64,000 nucleotides of DNA from an uncultured Prevotella sp. (GCA_934272845.1 CAKQSF010000001.1:62001-126000); one strand, 5' to 3'. Shown: positions 8,705 to 16,937, counted from the stretch's first letter. Numbers and translations: made by a program. Notes: generated by a model not told the origin, from the letters alone.

Positions 8705-9402
8705 TCCGTGAGTTTTGTTTGCTTCATTATACGTCTCATTTTGCGCTCAGCCGTTTTTCTTATCTGCCTTACGCGCTCTCTCTTTAGTCCACGCTCTTCG
8801 GCTATTTCTGCCATGGTCTTGTGTTCCTCTTGCCCTATGCCATAGAAATCAATGATCACAGCCTGCTCTCTCTCGTTAAGATAACGTAACGCTTGCATTA
8901 GTGCGAAACTCACTTCATTGTTCTGCACCTCATCATCGGTCATTGGCTTGCTGGCTTTCAGCAGGTCGCCAAAGGTGTTTGTCTGTCCTGGATGCAACGG
9001 AGCGTCTGTGGAGAAGCGACGTATGTTTTTCTCTTCCTCGCTGCCTTTCTTGGGCAGAGTCATCATAGGTGCTTGCTCTGGCAGTGCCTCTTGCATGGCT
9101 TTTCTTACGTCCCATACGGCGTAGTTTACAAAGCGCACATCATCTTTGGGTTGCCATTTACGCGCTGCTATCATCAGCGCTATGTTGCCCTCACTTATGA
9201 GGTCGTCCATGCTAAGGCCTTTGTCGGCATACTGTCGTGCCACGCTCACTACGAACCTTAAGTTCGCGGTTACGAGTTTATCTAACGCTATCTCATCGCC
9301 ATGCTGTATTCGCTCTGCCAACAGGCGCTCTTCTTCGTCTGATAGCGATGGTATCTTGTGTATGTCTTGCCAATAGGCATCAAGTGTATCAAAAGAATTC
9401 AT
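8701..9402 (-). CDS. RNA polymerase sigma-70 family factor (short, RpoD-like)
   Basis: 233 residues from the ATG at 9402; an upstream TTG would add three residues and is less likely. Region 1.2/2 is clear (AYWQDIHKIPSLSDEEE, NLRFVVSVARQY, LSMDDLISEGNIALMIAA), and region 4 ends with a helix-turn-helix (TMAEIAEERGLKRERVRQIR). Region 3 is short. It is much smaller than the primary Bacteroidetes sigma factor (about 285-290 residues), so it is likely an alternative, group 2/3-like factor. It heads the run that continues into the secreted protein, HprK-like kinase, peptidase, PqqD-like and aspS genes. An AT-rich repeat of 142 bases lies in front of it. Confidence 0.85.
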   Translation of the reverse strand: MNSFDTLDAYWQDIHKIPSLSDEEERLLAERIQHGDEIALDKLVTANLRFVVSVARQYADKGLSMDDLISEGNIALMIAARKWQPKDDVRFVNYAVWDVRKAMQEALPEQAPMMTLPKKGSEEEKNIRRFSTDAPLHPGQTNTFGDLLKASKPMTDDEVQNNEVSFALMQALRYLNEREQAVIIDFYGIGQEEHKTMAEIAEERGLKRERVRQIRKTAERKMRRIMKQTKLTE

Positions 9403-9538
9403 AATGCACAATTTTTAATTCATAATTCATAATGCATAATTCATAATTTTTAATGCATAATTCATAATGCATAATTTTTAATGCATAATATACACTGCAC
9501 AATGCAAAGTGCATAATTATGAATTATGAATTATGAAT
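9403..9538. repeat. AT-rich ATTATGAATT/ATTATGCATT repeat
   Basis: The gap between the sigma-factor and cardiolipin synthase genes is built from about twelve degenerate words of the type ATAATTCATAATGCATAATT on alternating strands, with inverted copies at the two ends (ATAATTCATAATTCATAA / TTATGAATTATGAATTAT-like). A similar stretch lies at 54512-54606. No TAnnTTTG box was found in it. Confidence 0.7.
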
Positions 9539-9544
9539 TTCTCT

Positions 9545-10864
9545 TCATAGCCATATCTCAAACAGTCGGGCGAACCACCCACGTGTTTTCTGCCAGCGTG
9601 TGCGCCAACTGTCCCATTTCTCTGGGGTCAAGCGAAAACTTTTCTTCTTGTCTGCATCGAACAATCGCATCTGTTCCGCTGTCGTATTCTTGTCAAGTAT
9701 TACCGCGTTCTCCTCGTAATCCCAACTCAGCGAGCGTGCATCGAGATTACAACTGCCTACGGTGCATACTCTACCGTCTACCATTATTATCTTGGTGTGA
9801 TGGAATCCACCCTGATAAATGTAAACGTTCGCACCGCGTTTCATCATCCAGTGCAGGTGATAGAAGGAGCAGTCGGGCGACATTGGTATATCACTCTTCT
9901 CGGCTATCATCACGTCCATTTTCACACCGCGCTTCAAGGCTCTCTTTATTGCCTTCTTTACCGAGTGGGTGAGCGTCATGTATGGGTTAAGAATCTTTAT
10001 ACTGTCCTTAGCGTTATCGAGCGCTGAGATGTAGAACTGACGCATTATCTTGTTTGTGCGGTGGGGTTCGCGGTTGATTATCCCTACCATCTTGTGATAG
10101 GCTGTCGCCGTGGTGTCGGGCTTCAGGCCTTTGAAGTAGTCTGCTGGCCGGTAGCCTCTGTAATACTTAGCACCGTGAACGTTCTGCTTCGTGACCTTGT
10201 TCCACATACGGAGGAATATTCTCTGCAGCGTGTTCACTTCCTCGCCGTCTAATCGACAGTGCATGTCGTGCCATGAACCTACCACTTCTGTTCCATGAAT
10301 ATAATAGTCTGCCACGTTCATTCCGCCCGTATAGGCTATCTGACCGTCTATTACCACTATCTTACGGTGATCACGATGAAACACGTGGTTTATCCAAGGA
10401 AAGTTCAAGGGGTCATACTGGTATATCTCTATTCCCTTTGAGCGTATGTCCTTCATGTGCTTCTTGCGCAGTGGACGATTGTTTGACATATTGCCAAAGG
10501 CATCATACAATGCCCTAACCTCTACGCCTTCTTTTACTTTCTCAGCAAGCAGGTTTACCAATTCTGCTGTTATTGAGTCGTTGCGAAAGTTGAAGTATTC
10601 CAGGTGTATGCTGCTTTTCGCCTGTCTTATAGCCTGGAACATATCATCGAACTTATCTTGTCCGGCAGTAAAGAGCACCACGCTGTTATCGTGTGAGAAC
10701 GTTACACCATGACTGCGCAGGTCTCTTGCCACCAGCGAGTCTGCTGTCATTTCGTTTTCTCCTTGTCCATTCCGTTCACTTACTGTCACGGTCTCTGCGG
10801 CACTTGCAGTCAACGTTGCCGACATCACTGCCAGCCCTGTTATATAAAGTGTTATTCTCTTCAT
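9545..10864 (-). CDS. Cardiolipin synthase-like phospholipase D family protein
   Basis: 439 residues with a signal peptide (residues 1-22) and two phospholipase D (HKD) motifs: His166-x-Lys168-x4-Asp173 in HRKIVVIDGQ and His356-x-Lys358-x4-Asp363 in HTKIIMVDG. The two motifs in one chain and the tyrosine-rich linkers match the Cls/PLDc_2 family, which condenses phosphatidylglycerol to cardiolipin or hydrolyses phosphodiesters. Unlike ClsA it lacks two N-terminal membrane helices and instead carries a cleavable-looking signal, so it may act on the outer side of the membrane. Its ATG overlaps the stop codon of the MscS gene (TAATG), so the two are translated as a pair. Confidence 0.85.
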   Translation of the reverse strand: MKRITLYITGLAVMSATLTASAAETVTVSERNGQGENEMTADSLVARDLRSHGVTFSHDNSVVLFTAGQDKFDDMFQAIRQAKSSIHLEYFNFRNDSITAELVNLLAEKVKEGVEVRALYDAFGNMSNNRPLRKKHMKDIRSKGIEIYQYDPLNFPWINHVFHRDHRKIVVIDGQIAYTGGMNVADYYIHGTEVVGSWHDMHCRLDGEEVNTLQRIFLRMWNKVTKQNVHGAKYYRGYRPADYFKGLKPDTTATAYHKMVGIINREPHRTNKIMRQFYISALDNAKDSIKILNPYMTLTHSVKKAIKRALKRGVKMDVMIAEKSDIPMSPDCSFYHLHWMMKRGANVYIYQGGFHHTKIIMVDGRVCTVGSCNLDARSLSWDYEENAVILDKNTTAEQMRLFDADKKKSFRLTPEKWDSWRTRWQKTRGWFARLFEIWL

Positions 10865-13245
10865 TATTTTTCCACTGTTTCTGCCTGTGCTATGCTTCTT
10901 ATGTGCACATCGGTTTGCGGGAATGGTATTTCGATATTATTGTCGTTAAGGGTGTTATATATACACTCCAGTATCTCTCCGTCATCGGAATACTGCGTAA
11001 ACACATCAACCCATACTATTACTTTCAACACGAGTGCAGAGTCACCGAGTTCCTTTAGAACTACCTTGCAGCCCTTCTTCTTGTCTATACAGTCAAGTTT
11101 ATTCACGGCATCAATGATAATGCGCTTGGCATTTGCCACATTTGTTCCGTACGCTACGCCTACATCTAGTACATGCAATTCATAACCATGGTTACGTGTC
11201 ATGTTCTTATAGTTCTTCGTAAATAGTTGTGAGTTCTGGAACGCTATTACTGAACCATCTACAGTATCTATCATTGTTGAGGTGTAAGAGATGCTTGACA
11301 CCGTGCCTCGCACTCCGTCACAGACAATGAGATCACCTATCTTTATGCGTCCCATCATCAGTGATATGCCGTAGTATATATTCTCAAGTATATCTTTTGA
11401 CGCGAAACCGATACCTGTAGACAGACCGCCGGATATTATTACGAGCCACTGGCTTGAGATATCAAATATAGCGAGCGACACGAGGAACCATACTCCCCAA
11501 ATGAGAACCTGCATAACGTTCTTGACCATCATGAACTGCTGCGCTGCGTTTGAGGCATCACGCTGTTCAAGGAAGTATTTTGTGAACGCCTTTGCGGTAT
11601 GGTTGATATAATTGAACACAAACCATAGTATTACTACTAATGCTATACCAAAAATACTGGCCTTAAAATTAGGTGTATCTATAAAGTGTCTTGTAAACAA
11701 TTTCAGCGTAAGATCCGTGAGATTGAATACGTCCGCTGCCCAGTAAAGGCTCAACACCACAGAGCCTACAGCAGATGCTGGCAGGGCAACCCAATAGATA
11801 ACATTATGATACCATGTCTCTGTTATTGGGCGTTCATTCAGTCTGTGGACTACTGCATAGCCTTTGAACCAGTCACGCAGACAGACTATGGTCAGTATGC
11901 ACGTAAGTTGCATTATCCACCATATCAATATCTGCACTGACAGTAATGTATAACCCACCATTGAGCAGCACAATGACACAACGAATACGAACTGCGAGAA
12001 CGATGCGTACGTTCTGTCGCTACGGTCTACCTCTCCTTTATATCTGCGCAGGGCATACCACTGCCATAGGCAACACGCCAACAGTATTGGTGGGAAGATA
12101 AGGTTAACAAGCGTATTTGGTATCAGTACCACGCGGAAACTTATCACGAGGAAACCGTTAACAAGCAGCGGCATATAGACATACAACGTCTTCAGCATGC
12201 GCGAAGCATCCACACGCAACAGCGTAGAGATTATTATTACGCTCATCAGCCACGCAAACTGTACCAACAATGATGACGCAAGGATAAGGAAGTCTTGCTT
12301 TGTTACTGCCTGCACTATTCCTAACAGTATGGCAAACGTTACTGCTGTTGAAGCCAATATAATGCCTGTACGCTTGGCAAGGAACCACTTTCCTGCCTCA
12401 CCCAGCACACCTCGGTTTACCAATTTCGTAGCAAGCCAGCGTACCACAAGTTGATTTAACGCAACCGCCACAAGTCCATAGAACAGTATCACGATGAACA
12501 CGCCAAACATCCACTTGGCATCCCATTGAGAGCGAATATTGCCGTAACTGCTATATTTTTCGTCTATCGTCTCTTTCGTTTCTGAGTAATAGTCACGTAG
12601 CCTTGAGAGTATGGAGAAATAGTTATCACCTCCATTGACGAATATGCTGTTCTGAAGTTCACCATACTTACCATTGGCATAGTCGTTAAGGTTCTTCAGC
12701 CTTTTCTCCGTCATCTTATAGTATGTAATATACTCTCCTAACTGGTCTTTTTCCTCTGCTACCATTCGGCGAGTATTTACTGCCAATGCCAAACAAACGT
12801 CACGGTCTGTCTTCGCATCTTTGTCAAGCATCATCACTGGCATAGACTTCAAGCACTGTATAAGGCTGTCTATTCTTGCCATCTCGCGCTCATTGCGCTG
12901 CACAACGGAGGTAAAAGGTATAAGGTGACGCTCAAAGTCCTTATATGCACTTATAGCCTCATGGCAGGCATAAGACAGGTCAAACACGTAACCGTCCTTC
13001 TGCGAGTATAGCATCAGGGCGTTTTGGTTACTTGTTTGTACCGTCTGCATGAGCGTAGTGAACACGCGCGCCTCTTCTTTCTTCATCATCGTCTGGCGCT
13101 GACCATACTCATCATGGTACTTTGTCAGTTCACTCCTTAATATTTTCAAGGTATTACTCAGGCTGTCTTCCTTCAACACCGCATTGGCAGGCGTAAATAC
13201 CAGCAGTCCAAGCAACAGTAATATATATAGTCTTATTTTCTCCAT
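10864..13245 (-). CDS. Large MscS family mechanosensitive channel
   Basis: 793 residues. A signal peptide (1-22) is followed by a periplasmic helical domain (about 25-235), many membrane helices (about 245-590) and the MscS core at the C terminus: the pore-lining helix and beta domain are seen in GGLSTGIGFASKDILENI and KIGDLIVCDGVRGTVSSI (each read separately), ending in an alpha/beta cytoplasmic domain. It resembles the MscK/YbdG-like large members that protect against osmotic downshock. It is the first gene of a pair with the phospholipase D-like gene, both concerned with the envelope. A TAACTTTG promoter box lies just upstream. Confidence 0.9.
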   Translation of the reverse strand: MEKIRLYILLLLGLLVFTPANAVLKEDSLSNTLKILRSELTKYHDEYGQRQTMMKKEEARVFTTLMQTVQTSNQNALMLYSQKDGYVFDLSYACHEAISAYKDFERHLIPFTSVVQRNEREMARIDSLIQCLKSMPVMMLDKDAKTDRDVCLALAVNTRRMVAEEKDQLGEYITYYKMTEKRLKNLNDYANGKYGELQNSIFVNGGDNYFSILSRLRDYYSETKETIDEKYSSYGNIRSQWDAKWMFGVFIVILFYGLVAVALNQLVVRWLATKLVNRGVLGEAGKWFLAKRTGIILASTAVTFAILLGIVQAVTKQDFLILASSLLVQFAWLMSVIIISTLLRVDASRMLKTLYVYMPLLVNGFLVISFRVVLIPNTLVNLIFPPILLACCLWQWYALRRYKGEVDRSDRTYASFSQFVFVVSLCCSMVGYTLLSVQILIWWIMQLTCILTIVCLRDWFKGYAVVHRLNERPITETWYHNVIYWVALPASAVGSVVLSLYWAADVFNLTDLTLKLFTRHFIDTPNFKASIFGIALVVILWFVFNYINHTAKAFTKYFLEQRDASNAAQQFMMVKNVMQVLIWGVWFLVSLAIFDISSQWLVIISGGLSTGIGFASKDILENIYYGISLMMGRIKIGDLIVCDGVRGTVSSISYTSTMIDTVDGSVIAFQNSQLFTKNYKNMTRNHGYELHVLDVGVAYGTNVANAKRIIIDAVNKLDCIDKKKGCKVVLKELGDSALVLKVIVWVDVFTQYSDDGEILECIYNTLNDNNIEIPFPQTDVHIRSIAQAETVEK

Positions 13246-13261
13246 CGAAATTATTTTTCTG

Positions 13262-13269
13262 CAAAGTTA
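13262..13269 (-). promoter_or_regulatory. -7 box of the mscS-cls operon
   Basis: TAACTTTG on the minus strand, 17 bases upstream of the ATG at 13245; a very short leader. Confidence 0.65.
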
Positions 13270-13313
13270 TAGTTTTTTTTTTATATATCCAAATATTTTT
13301 AAAATGAGTATAT

Positions 13314-13502
13314 GGGGGGTTCTATAAATTACCTTTGTTATATTTCAAGGCTATTATCAAGGTAAAAGTGTTAGTAAAAGAAGTGTAGCGTGCTACTCTA
13401 CTGAACTATCTTCTGACTTGAACCGATAAGAGTCCGAAAGATGACAAAACGTCATTATACTAATTAAGTTTCACATAACGGTGGTAATTTATAGAACTAC
13501 CC
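13314..13502 (-). repeat. MITE-like element, family A, copy 1
   Basis: The ends are inverted repeats: GGTTCTATAAATTACC on the left and GGTAATTTATAGAACTACCC on the right. The interior, read on the minus strand, follows the copy at 15212-15384 in order, including the core palindrome GTAGCACGCTAC and the ending GAAATATAACAAAGGTAATT. No reading frame. It occupies most of the 358-base gap between the divergent mscS and glf promoters. Confidence 0.8.
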
Positions 13503-13567
13503 ATATATATAAATATGTATAATGAAGAATTCCATGGTATCTATACCTTTATCACAAAAAAAAATCG

Positions 13568-13575
13568 TAACTTTG
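13568..13575 (+). promoter_or_regulatory. -7 box of glf
   Basis: TAACTTTG, 28 bases upstream of the glf ATG at 13604. Confidence 0.65.
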
Positions 13576-13603
13576 CACTTATTATCATTTACGGATTACA
13601 CTC

Positions 13604-14788
13604 ATGAAGAAATATGACTACCTCATAGTAGGCTCAGGATTATTTGGAGCCACCTTCGCTTTCCTGGCAAAACAGCACGGAAAACGCTGTCTCGTCATTG
13701 ACAAACGTGAGCATCTTGGGGGCAATATCTACTGCGAGAACATTGAGGGTATCAACGTACATAAGTATGGAGCACACATCTTTCATACATCGAACAAAGA
13801 GGTGTGGGATTTTGTCAATTCCTTCGTTCCGTTCAACCGTTATACCAACCAACCTGTAGCAAACTACAAGGGGCGCATATATAACCTGCCGTTCAACATG
13901 AACACGTTTTGCCAGATGTGGGGAACGATAACGCCTGCAGAGGCTATGGCACAAATAGAAAGACAGAGGGAGGAGGCTAACAAGGCACTGTTCACCACTG
14001 ACAACAGGGGTAACAGATACCTACGCAAGCCACAAAATCTTGAAGAACAGGCTCTGACACTCGTTGGACACGATATCTACGAGTGCTTAATAAAGGAATA
14101 CACAGAAAAGCAATGGGGACGTAAGTGCACACAATTGCCTACATTCATAATAAAAAGACTGCCCGTAAGGTTCACATTCGATAACAACTACTTTAACGAC
14201 CTCTATCAGGGCATACCGTGCGGTGGATACAACAAACTAACGGAACAACTGCTGCAAGGGTGTGATTGTCTTACCTGCACCGACTTCTTCCACGACAGAA
14301 GCATCGCTGGAGGCGTACTACGTGATTGCTGGCATGACGTGGCAGAACAGTTGGTTTACACTGGTCCACTTGATGAATACTTCAACTTCTGCCACGGCAA
14401 ACTCGACTGGCGTACTGTCACCTTCAAGACTCGCATTGAGGATACACCTAACTATCAAGGCAACGCTGTCGTAAACTACACCAGTCACGACGTGCCATAC
14501 ACACGCATCATTGAACACAAGCACTTCGAAATGTTTGGTAATCATGTGTATGACAACCCTAAGACCGTGGTAAGCGAAGAATATTCTACTGAATATCATG
14601 AAGGTTTAGAACCTTACTACCCTGTTAATAATGACCATAATAATACCATTGCTGAACAATATAGTAACATGGCAGACAAGGAAACTGACGTTATCTTCGG
14701 AGGCAGACTGGCGCAATACCGTTACTATGATATGGCACCAGTGATAGAAGCAGCGATGGAATGTTTTCTAAAAAGTTGGAACCAATAA
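13604..14788 (+). CDS. glf: UDP-galactopyranose mutase
   Basis: 394 residues. The Rossmann motif LIVGSGLFGATFAFLAKQ binds FAD and the second motif IDKREHLGGNIY follows at about residue 38. Conserved blocks of the family include GAHIFHTSNKEVWDFVN and GGRLAQYRYYDM. The enzyme interconverts UDP-galactopyranose and UDP-galactofuranose, the donor for galactofuranose in capsule, O-antigen or exopolysaccharide. The length is normal (about 370-400). It stands alone with its own promoter, framed by two inverted MITE-like elements, and no other surface-polysaccharide gene is next to it. Confidence 0.96.
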   Translation: MKKYDYLIVGSGLFGATFAFLAKQHGKRCLVIDKREHLGGNIYCENIEGINVHKYGAHIFHTSNKEVWDFVNSFVPFNRYTNQPVANYKGRIYNLPFNMNTFCQMWGTITPAEAMAQIERQREEANKALFTTDNRGNRYLRKPQNLEEQALTLVGHDIYECLIKEYTEKQWGRKCTQLPTFIIKRLPVRFTFDNNYFNDLYQGIPCGGYNKLTEQLLQGCDCLTCTDFFHDRSIAGGVLRDCWHDVAEQLVYTGPLDEYFNFCHGKLDWRTVTFKTRIEDTPNYQGNAVVNYTSHDVPYTRIIEHKHFEMFGNHVYDNPKTVVSEEYSTEYHEGLEPYYPVNNDHNNTIAEQYSNMADKETDVIFGGRLAQYRYYDMAPVIEAAMECFLKSWNQ

Positions 14789-14799
14789 AAAAGTTACAG

Positions 14800-14955
14800 A
14801 TTGTAAGTAAAACACCTCGTTTCACTTACAATTTTCGGAGGGGTATGTTCACAACGTAATTGGGGCATGATTACCTTGTAATTAAGCCCAAATCACACTG
14901 TAAACACTATGTGATTACCTCGCTATTTGGATGCTTTCAGATTGTAAGTAGACAC
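14800..14955 (+). repeat. Modular intergenic repeat, family C, copy 1
   Basis: It begins with a hairpin (ATTGTAAGTAAAAC / GTTTCACTTACAAT, one mismatch) that may also terminate glf, continues with words such as GTAATTAAGCCCAAATCAC and ends ATTTGGATGCTTTCAG followed by ATTGTAAGTA. Copies of the same order are at 34748-34908 and, more loosely, 63606-63706. No open frame. Confidence 0.65.
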
Positions 14956-14976
14956 TGATTGTAATCTAATAATATA

Positions 14977-15209
14977 TAAGTAAGTATTCAAAATTATTTA
15001 TATATATCAGTAAGTGAACATTTTTATTTCTGAAATTATATTTAATACAGTCTCTTTGGCGTAGATGCTTCCTCTGTTTTCAGTCACAATGATTAATTAA
15101 CCCCCTTCGGTTCCCCCCGTTACCGGGGGACAGAAATCCTCAAACAGAGAAAACATCTGCATCCAAATAGCCTATATTAAATATAAAATTAATTTTGAAC
15201 ACTTACTTA
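14977..15209 (+). repeat. MITE-like element, family B, copy 1
   Basis: It begins TAAGTAAGTATTCAAAATTA and ends TTTTGAACACTTACTTA, its inverted complement. The interior is nearly the same as 34402-34600 except for an extra GC-rich hairpin segment at about 15096-15140. The halves pair (CTCTGTTT with AAACAGAG, GATG with CATC), so the transcript would fold into one long imperfect hairpin. It abuts the family A copy that begins at 15212. Confidence 0.8.
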
Positions 15210-15211
15210 TA

Positions 15212-15384
15212 GGGTGTTTCTATAAATTACCACCGCTATGTAAAACTTGTTTTGTTATCTTTCGGGTTCTATTTGACTCAAAGCGTAGGTGCGTTCTGTC
15301 GAGTAGCACGCTACACTCCTTCACTTACACTTTGTTCGCAAAATAACATCGAAATATAACAAAGGTAATTTATAGAACCACCCC
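15212..15384 (+). repeat. MITE-like element, family A, copy 2
   Basis: Left end GGGTGTTTCTATAAATTACC, right end GGTAATTTATAGAACCACCC. It is in the opposite orientation to 13314-13502 and shares with it GTTTTG-TATCTTTCGG, GAGTAGCACGCTACAC and GAAATATAACAAAGGTAATT. With the family B and C repeats it fills the 645-base gap after glf; no gene was seen there. Confidence 0.8.
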
Positions 15385-15390
15385 ATACAG

Positions 15391-15431
15391 AAAAAAGGCA
15401 ATGCCACATCAGCGTGTGACATTGCCTTTTT
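15391..15431 (-). terminator. Terminator of the Rpn-type nuclease gene
   Basis: Stem AAAAAGGCAATG / CATTGCCTTTTT with a 16-base loop, ending in a T-run on the minus strand, immediately after the stop at 15434. Confidence 0.75.
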
Positions 15432-15433
15432 CT

Positions 15434-16372
15434 TTAGTCGTTTTCAAGTATTTCTTTTACCGTCTCCACATCTACAGACGTAAACTTTGCAATTTGCTCT
15501 ACAGGCATTCCGTTTTGATACATTGTCCGCACCATTTCTGCACGACCTTCTTCGCGACCTTCTGCACGTCCTTCTGCACGACCCTCTGCACGACCTTCTG
15601 CACGACCTTCTGCACGTCCTTCTGCACGTCCTTCTGCCAAACCCTCAGCACGTGCATTACCAAGAACATCATGCTGTATCATTACTGCATTCAGATGTTC
15701 GTCATAGGCATGGCGCTCAGCAGCATCCATCTGATAATAAAGTAATTTTTCGCGTGCCTCACGAAGACCTGGGGCTTTAACATCCTCACTTATCTCACCT
15801 TTCTTTAGATAACGCATCCACTCTTCCATTGGAGATACCGCTACCTTGTCGAAGTTATTGACACGAATAAGATAATATGTTGGAAATATCTCATTAGGAG
15901 CCTTGCGTACTATTGCGTCACGTTGCTTCGTCGTTATCTTTAACTCGTCATTAGTATGTATTCCTACGAAGTTTGTCTGTCCTTTGTAAAGATAGTCTTC
16001 ACCTTCACCCAAGTCAAAGTAAAGAACACTTATAGAATATACTTTCTTTACCTCGCCATAAGAATCACCAAGACTTATATGCTCTGTTATCGCCTTGGCT
16101 ACACCATAAAGTATGCGTTCAAGATAGAATATCTCACTGGTATTCTGTACCTCTATGATTATTATCTCTCCCTTACTATTCTTGGCTTTTATGTCAACAC
16201 GATTAAACTTGTCACTTTCGTCACACTGATTACCCTCACTCTCGAGTATATCCACTATGGTTACCTTCTCGCCAATGAATACGGTGAGAAATCCCTCAAG
16301 CACATCAAAATTCGCCTTCTGGCGTAACAATCGTTTGATAGCCCAATCAAAACGTACTAGTCTGTCTTTCAT
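15434..16372 (-). CDS. Rpn/PD-(D/E)XK nuclease family protein (transposase-like)
   Basis: 312 residues from the ATG at 16372. A TTG 36 bases further upstream keeps the frame open but lies inside the -7 box, so it cannot be the start. The N-terminal block (MKDRLVRFDWAIKRLLRQ, then ANFDVLEGFLTV) and the catalytic core (FNRVDIKAKNSKG, IIIEVQNT) are typical of the PD-(D/E)XK transposase-like family common in Bacteroidetes; its E. coli relatives are RecA-independent recombination-promoting nucleases. Near the C terminus lie about eight tandem AEGR tetrapeptides, then a helical end (MPVEQIAKFTSVDVETVKE). Such genes are mobile and copy-rich but the physiological role is unclear. Confidence 0.88.
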   Translation of the reverse strand: MKDRLVRFDWAIKRLLRQKANFDVLEGFLTVFIGEKVTIVDILESEGNQCDESDKFNRVDIKAKNSKGEIIIIEVQNTSEIFYLERILYGVAKAITEHISLGDSYGEVKKVYSISVLYFDLGEGEDYLYKGQTNFVGIHTNDELKITTKQRDAIVRKAPNEIFPTYYLIRVNNFDKVAVSPMEEWMRYLKKGEISEDVKAPGLREAREKLLYYQMDAAERHAYDEHLNAVMIQHDVLGNARAEGLAEGRAEGRAEGRAEGRAEGRAEGRAEGREEGRAEMVRTMYQNGMPVEQIAKFTSVDVETVKEILEND

Positions 16373-16405
16373 ATATATCTTGAGTTTTATCTTTTTATTA
16401 TTTTG

Positions 16406-16413
16406 CAAATATA
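16406..16413 (-). promoter_or_regulatory. -7 box of the Rpn-type gene
   Basis: TATATTTG on the minus strand. Its last three bases are the TTG that could be misread as a start codon; the ATG at 16372 lies 33 bases downstream. Confidence 0.6.
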
Positions 16414-16563
16414 CGTTTTTTCTCGCTTACTTACAAATTTATATACGATATTTTTTTATTCGCATTACAATTGTCACTACATGGGTTTCTCACCTTCAAT
16501 GGTATTGATACGTTCTTCTTGGCATTTTGTCTTATTGCAAAGTACTACTCCATATCAATACGT

Positions 16564-16604
16564 AAAGCCTCTACATAAACATTGGTTGTTCGTGTAGAGG
16601 CTTT
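16564..16604 (-). terminator. Terminator of the ABM-like gene
   Basis: A perfect 12-bp stem AAAGCCTCTACA / TGTAGAGGCTTT with a 17-base loop, 36 bases after the stop. The T-run on the minus strand is poor. Confidence 0.5.
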
Positions 16605-16640
16605 GTAAAAACATTATTTGCGACCGAATTCTATTCTTTA

Positions 16641-16937
16641 TTATCCTGCAACGGTAAAGATACGGATTTCAGGATCGGCTTGGAAATAAGGAGACAGTCC
16701 TGGAGCCACATGCTTGGTGAACATCTCTGACTCAAGGTATGCTGCTGCATGCTCCTTACTGTCGAAACCGTGCAACACCTGTACGTCTTCGTCACGAACG
16801 AGCATCTCCTTTGTCATTGCTCCTGCGATAGTGTCGAGGAATGCCTGACGATAATCGAAATAAATCTTTGCCGCACTTGGACGGTCACTCTCTTTTATCT
16901 TCATTGTAATCTGAAGATATGCACTTACTTTTTCCAT
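16641..16937 (-). CDS. Small ABM-like protein (dimeric alpha/beta barrel type)
   Basis: 98 residues with no signal or membrane segment. The order of elements (YLQITMKIKESDRPSA, helix, MLVRDEDVQVLHGFDSKEHA, helix, EIRIFTVAG, read in parts) resembles small ferredoxin-like proteins of the antibiotic-biosynthesis monooxygenase superfamily, many of which act on quinols or handle reactive intermediates. There is no sequence signature that fixes the substrate. It diverges from the AraC-type regulator gene at 17138 across a 200-base region with repeated TGGTAA words, so that regulator may control it. A TAACTTTG box lies upstream. Confidence 0.65.
   Translation of the reverse strand: MEKVSAYLQITMKIKESDRPSAAKIYFDYRQAFLDTIAGAMTKEMLVRDEDVQVLHGFDSKEHAAAYLESEMFTKHVAPGLSPYFQADPEIRIFTVAG

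Noticed and set aside
15956..16327. Frame opposite to the Rpn-type gene
   Set aside because: Tyr/Leu-rich shadow of a recognisable nuclease gene with AEGR repeats and promoter on the other strand.
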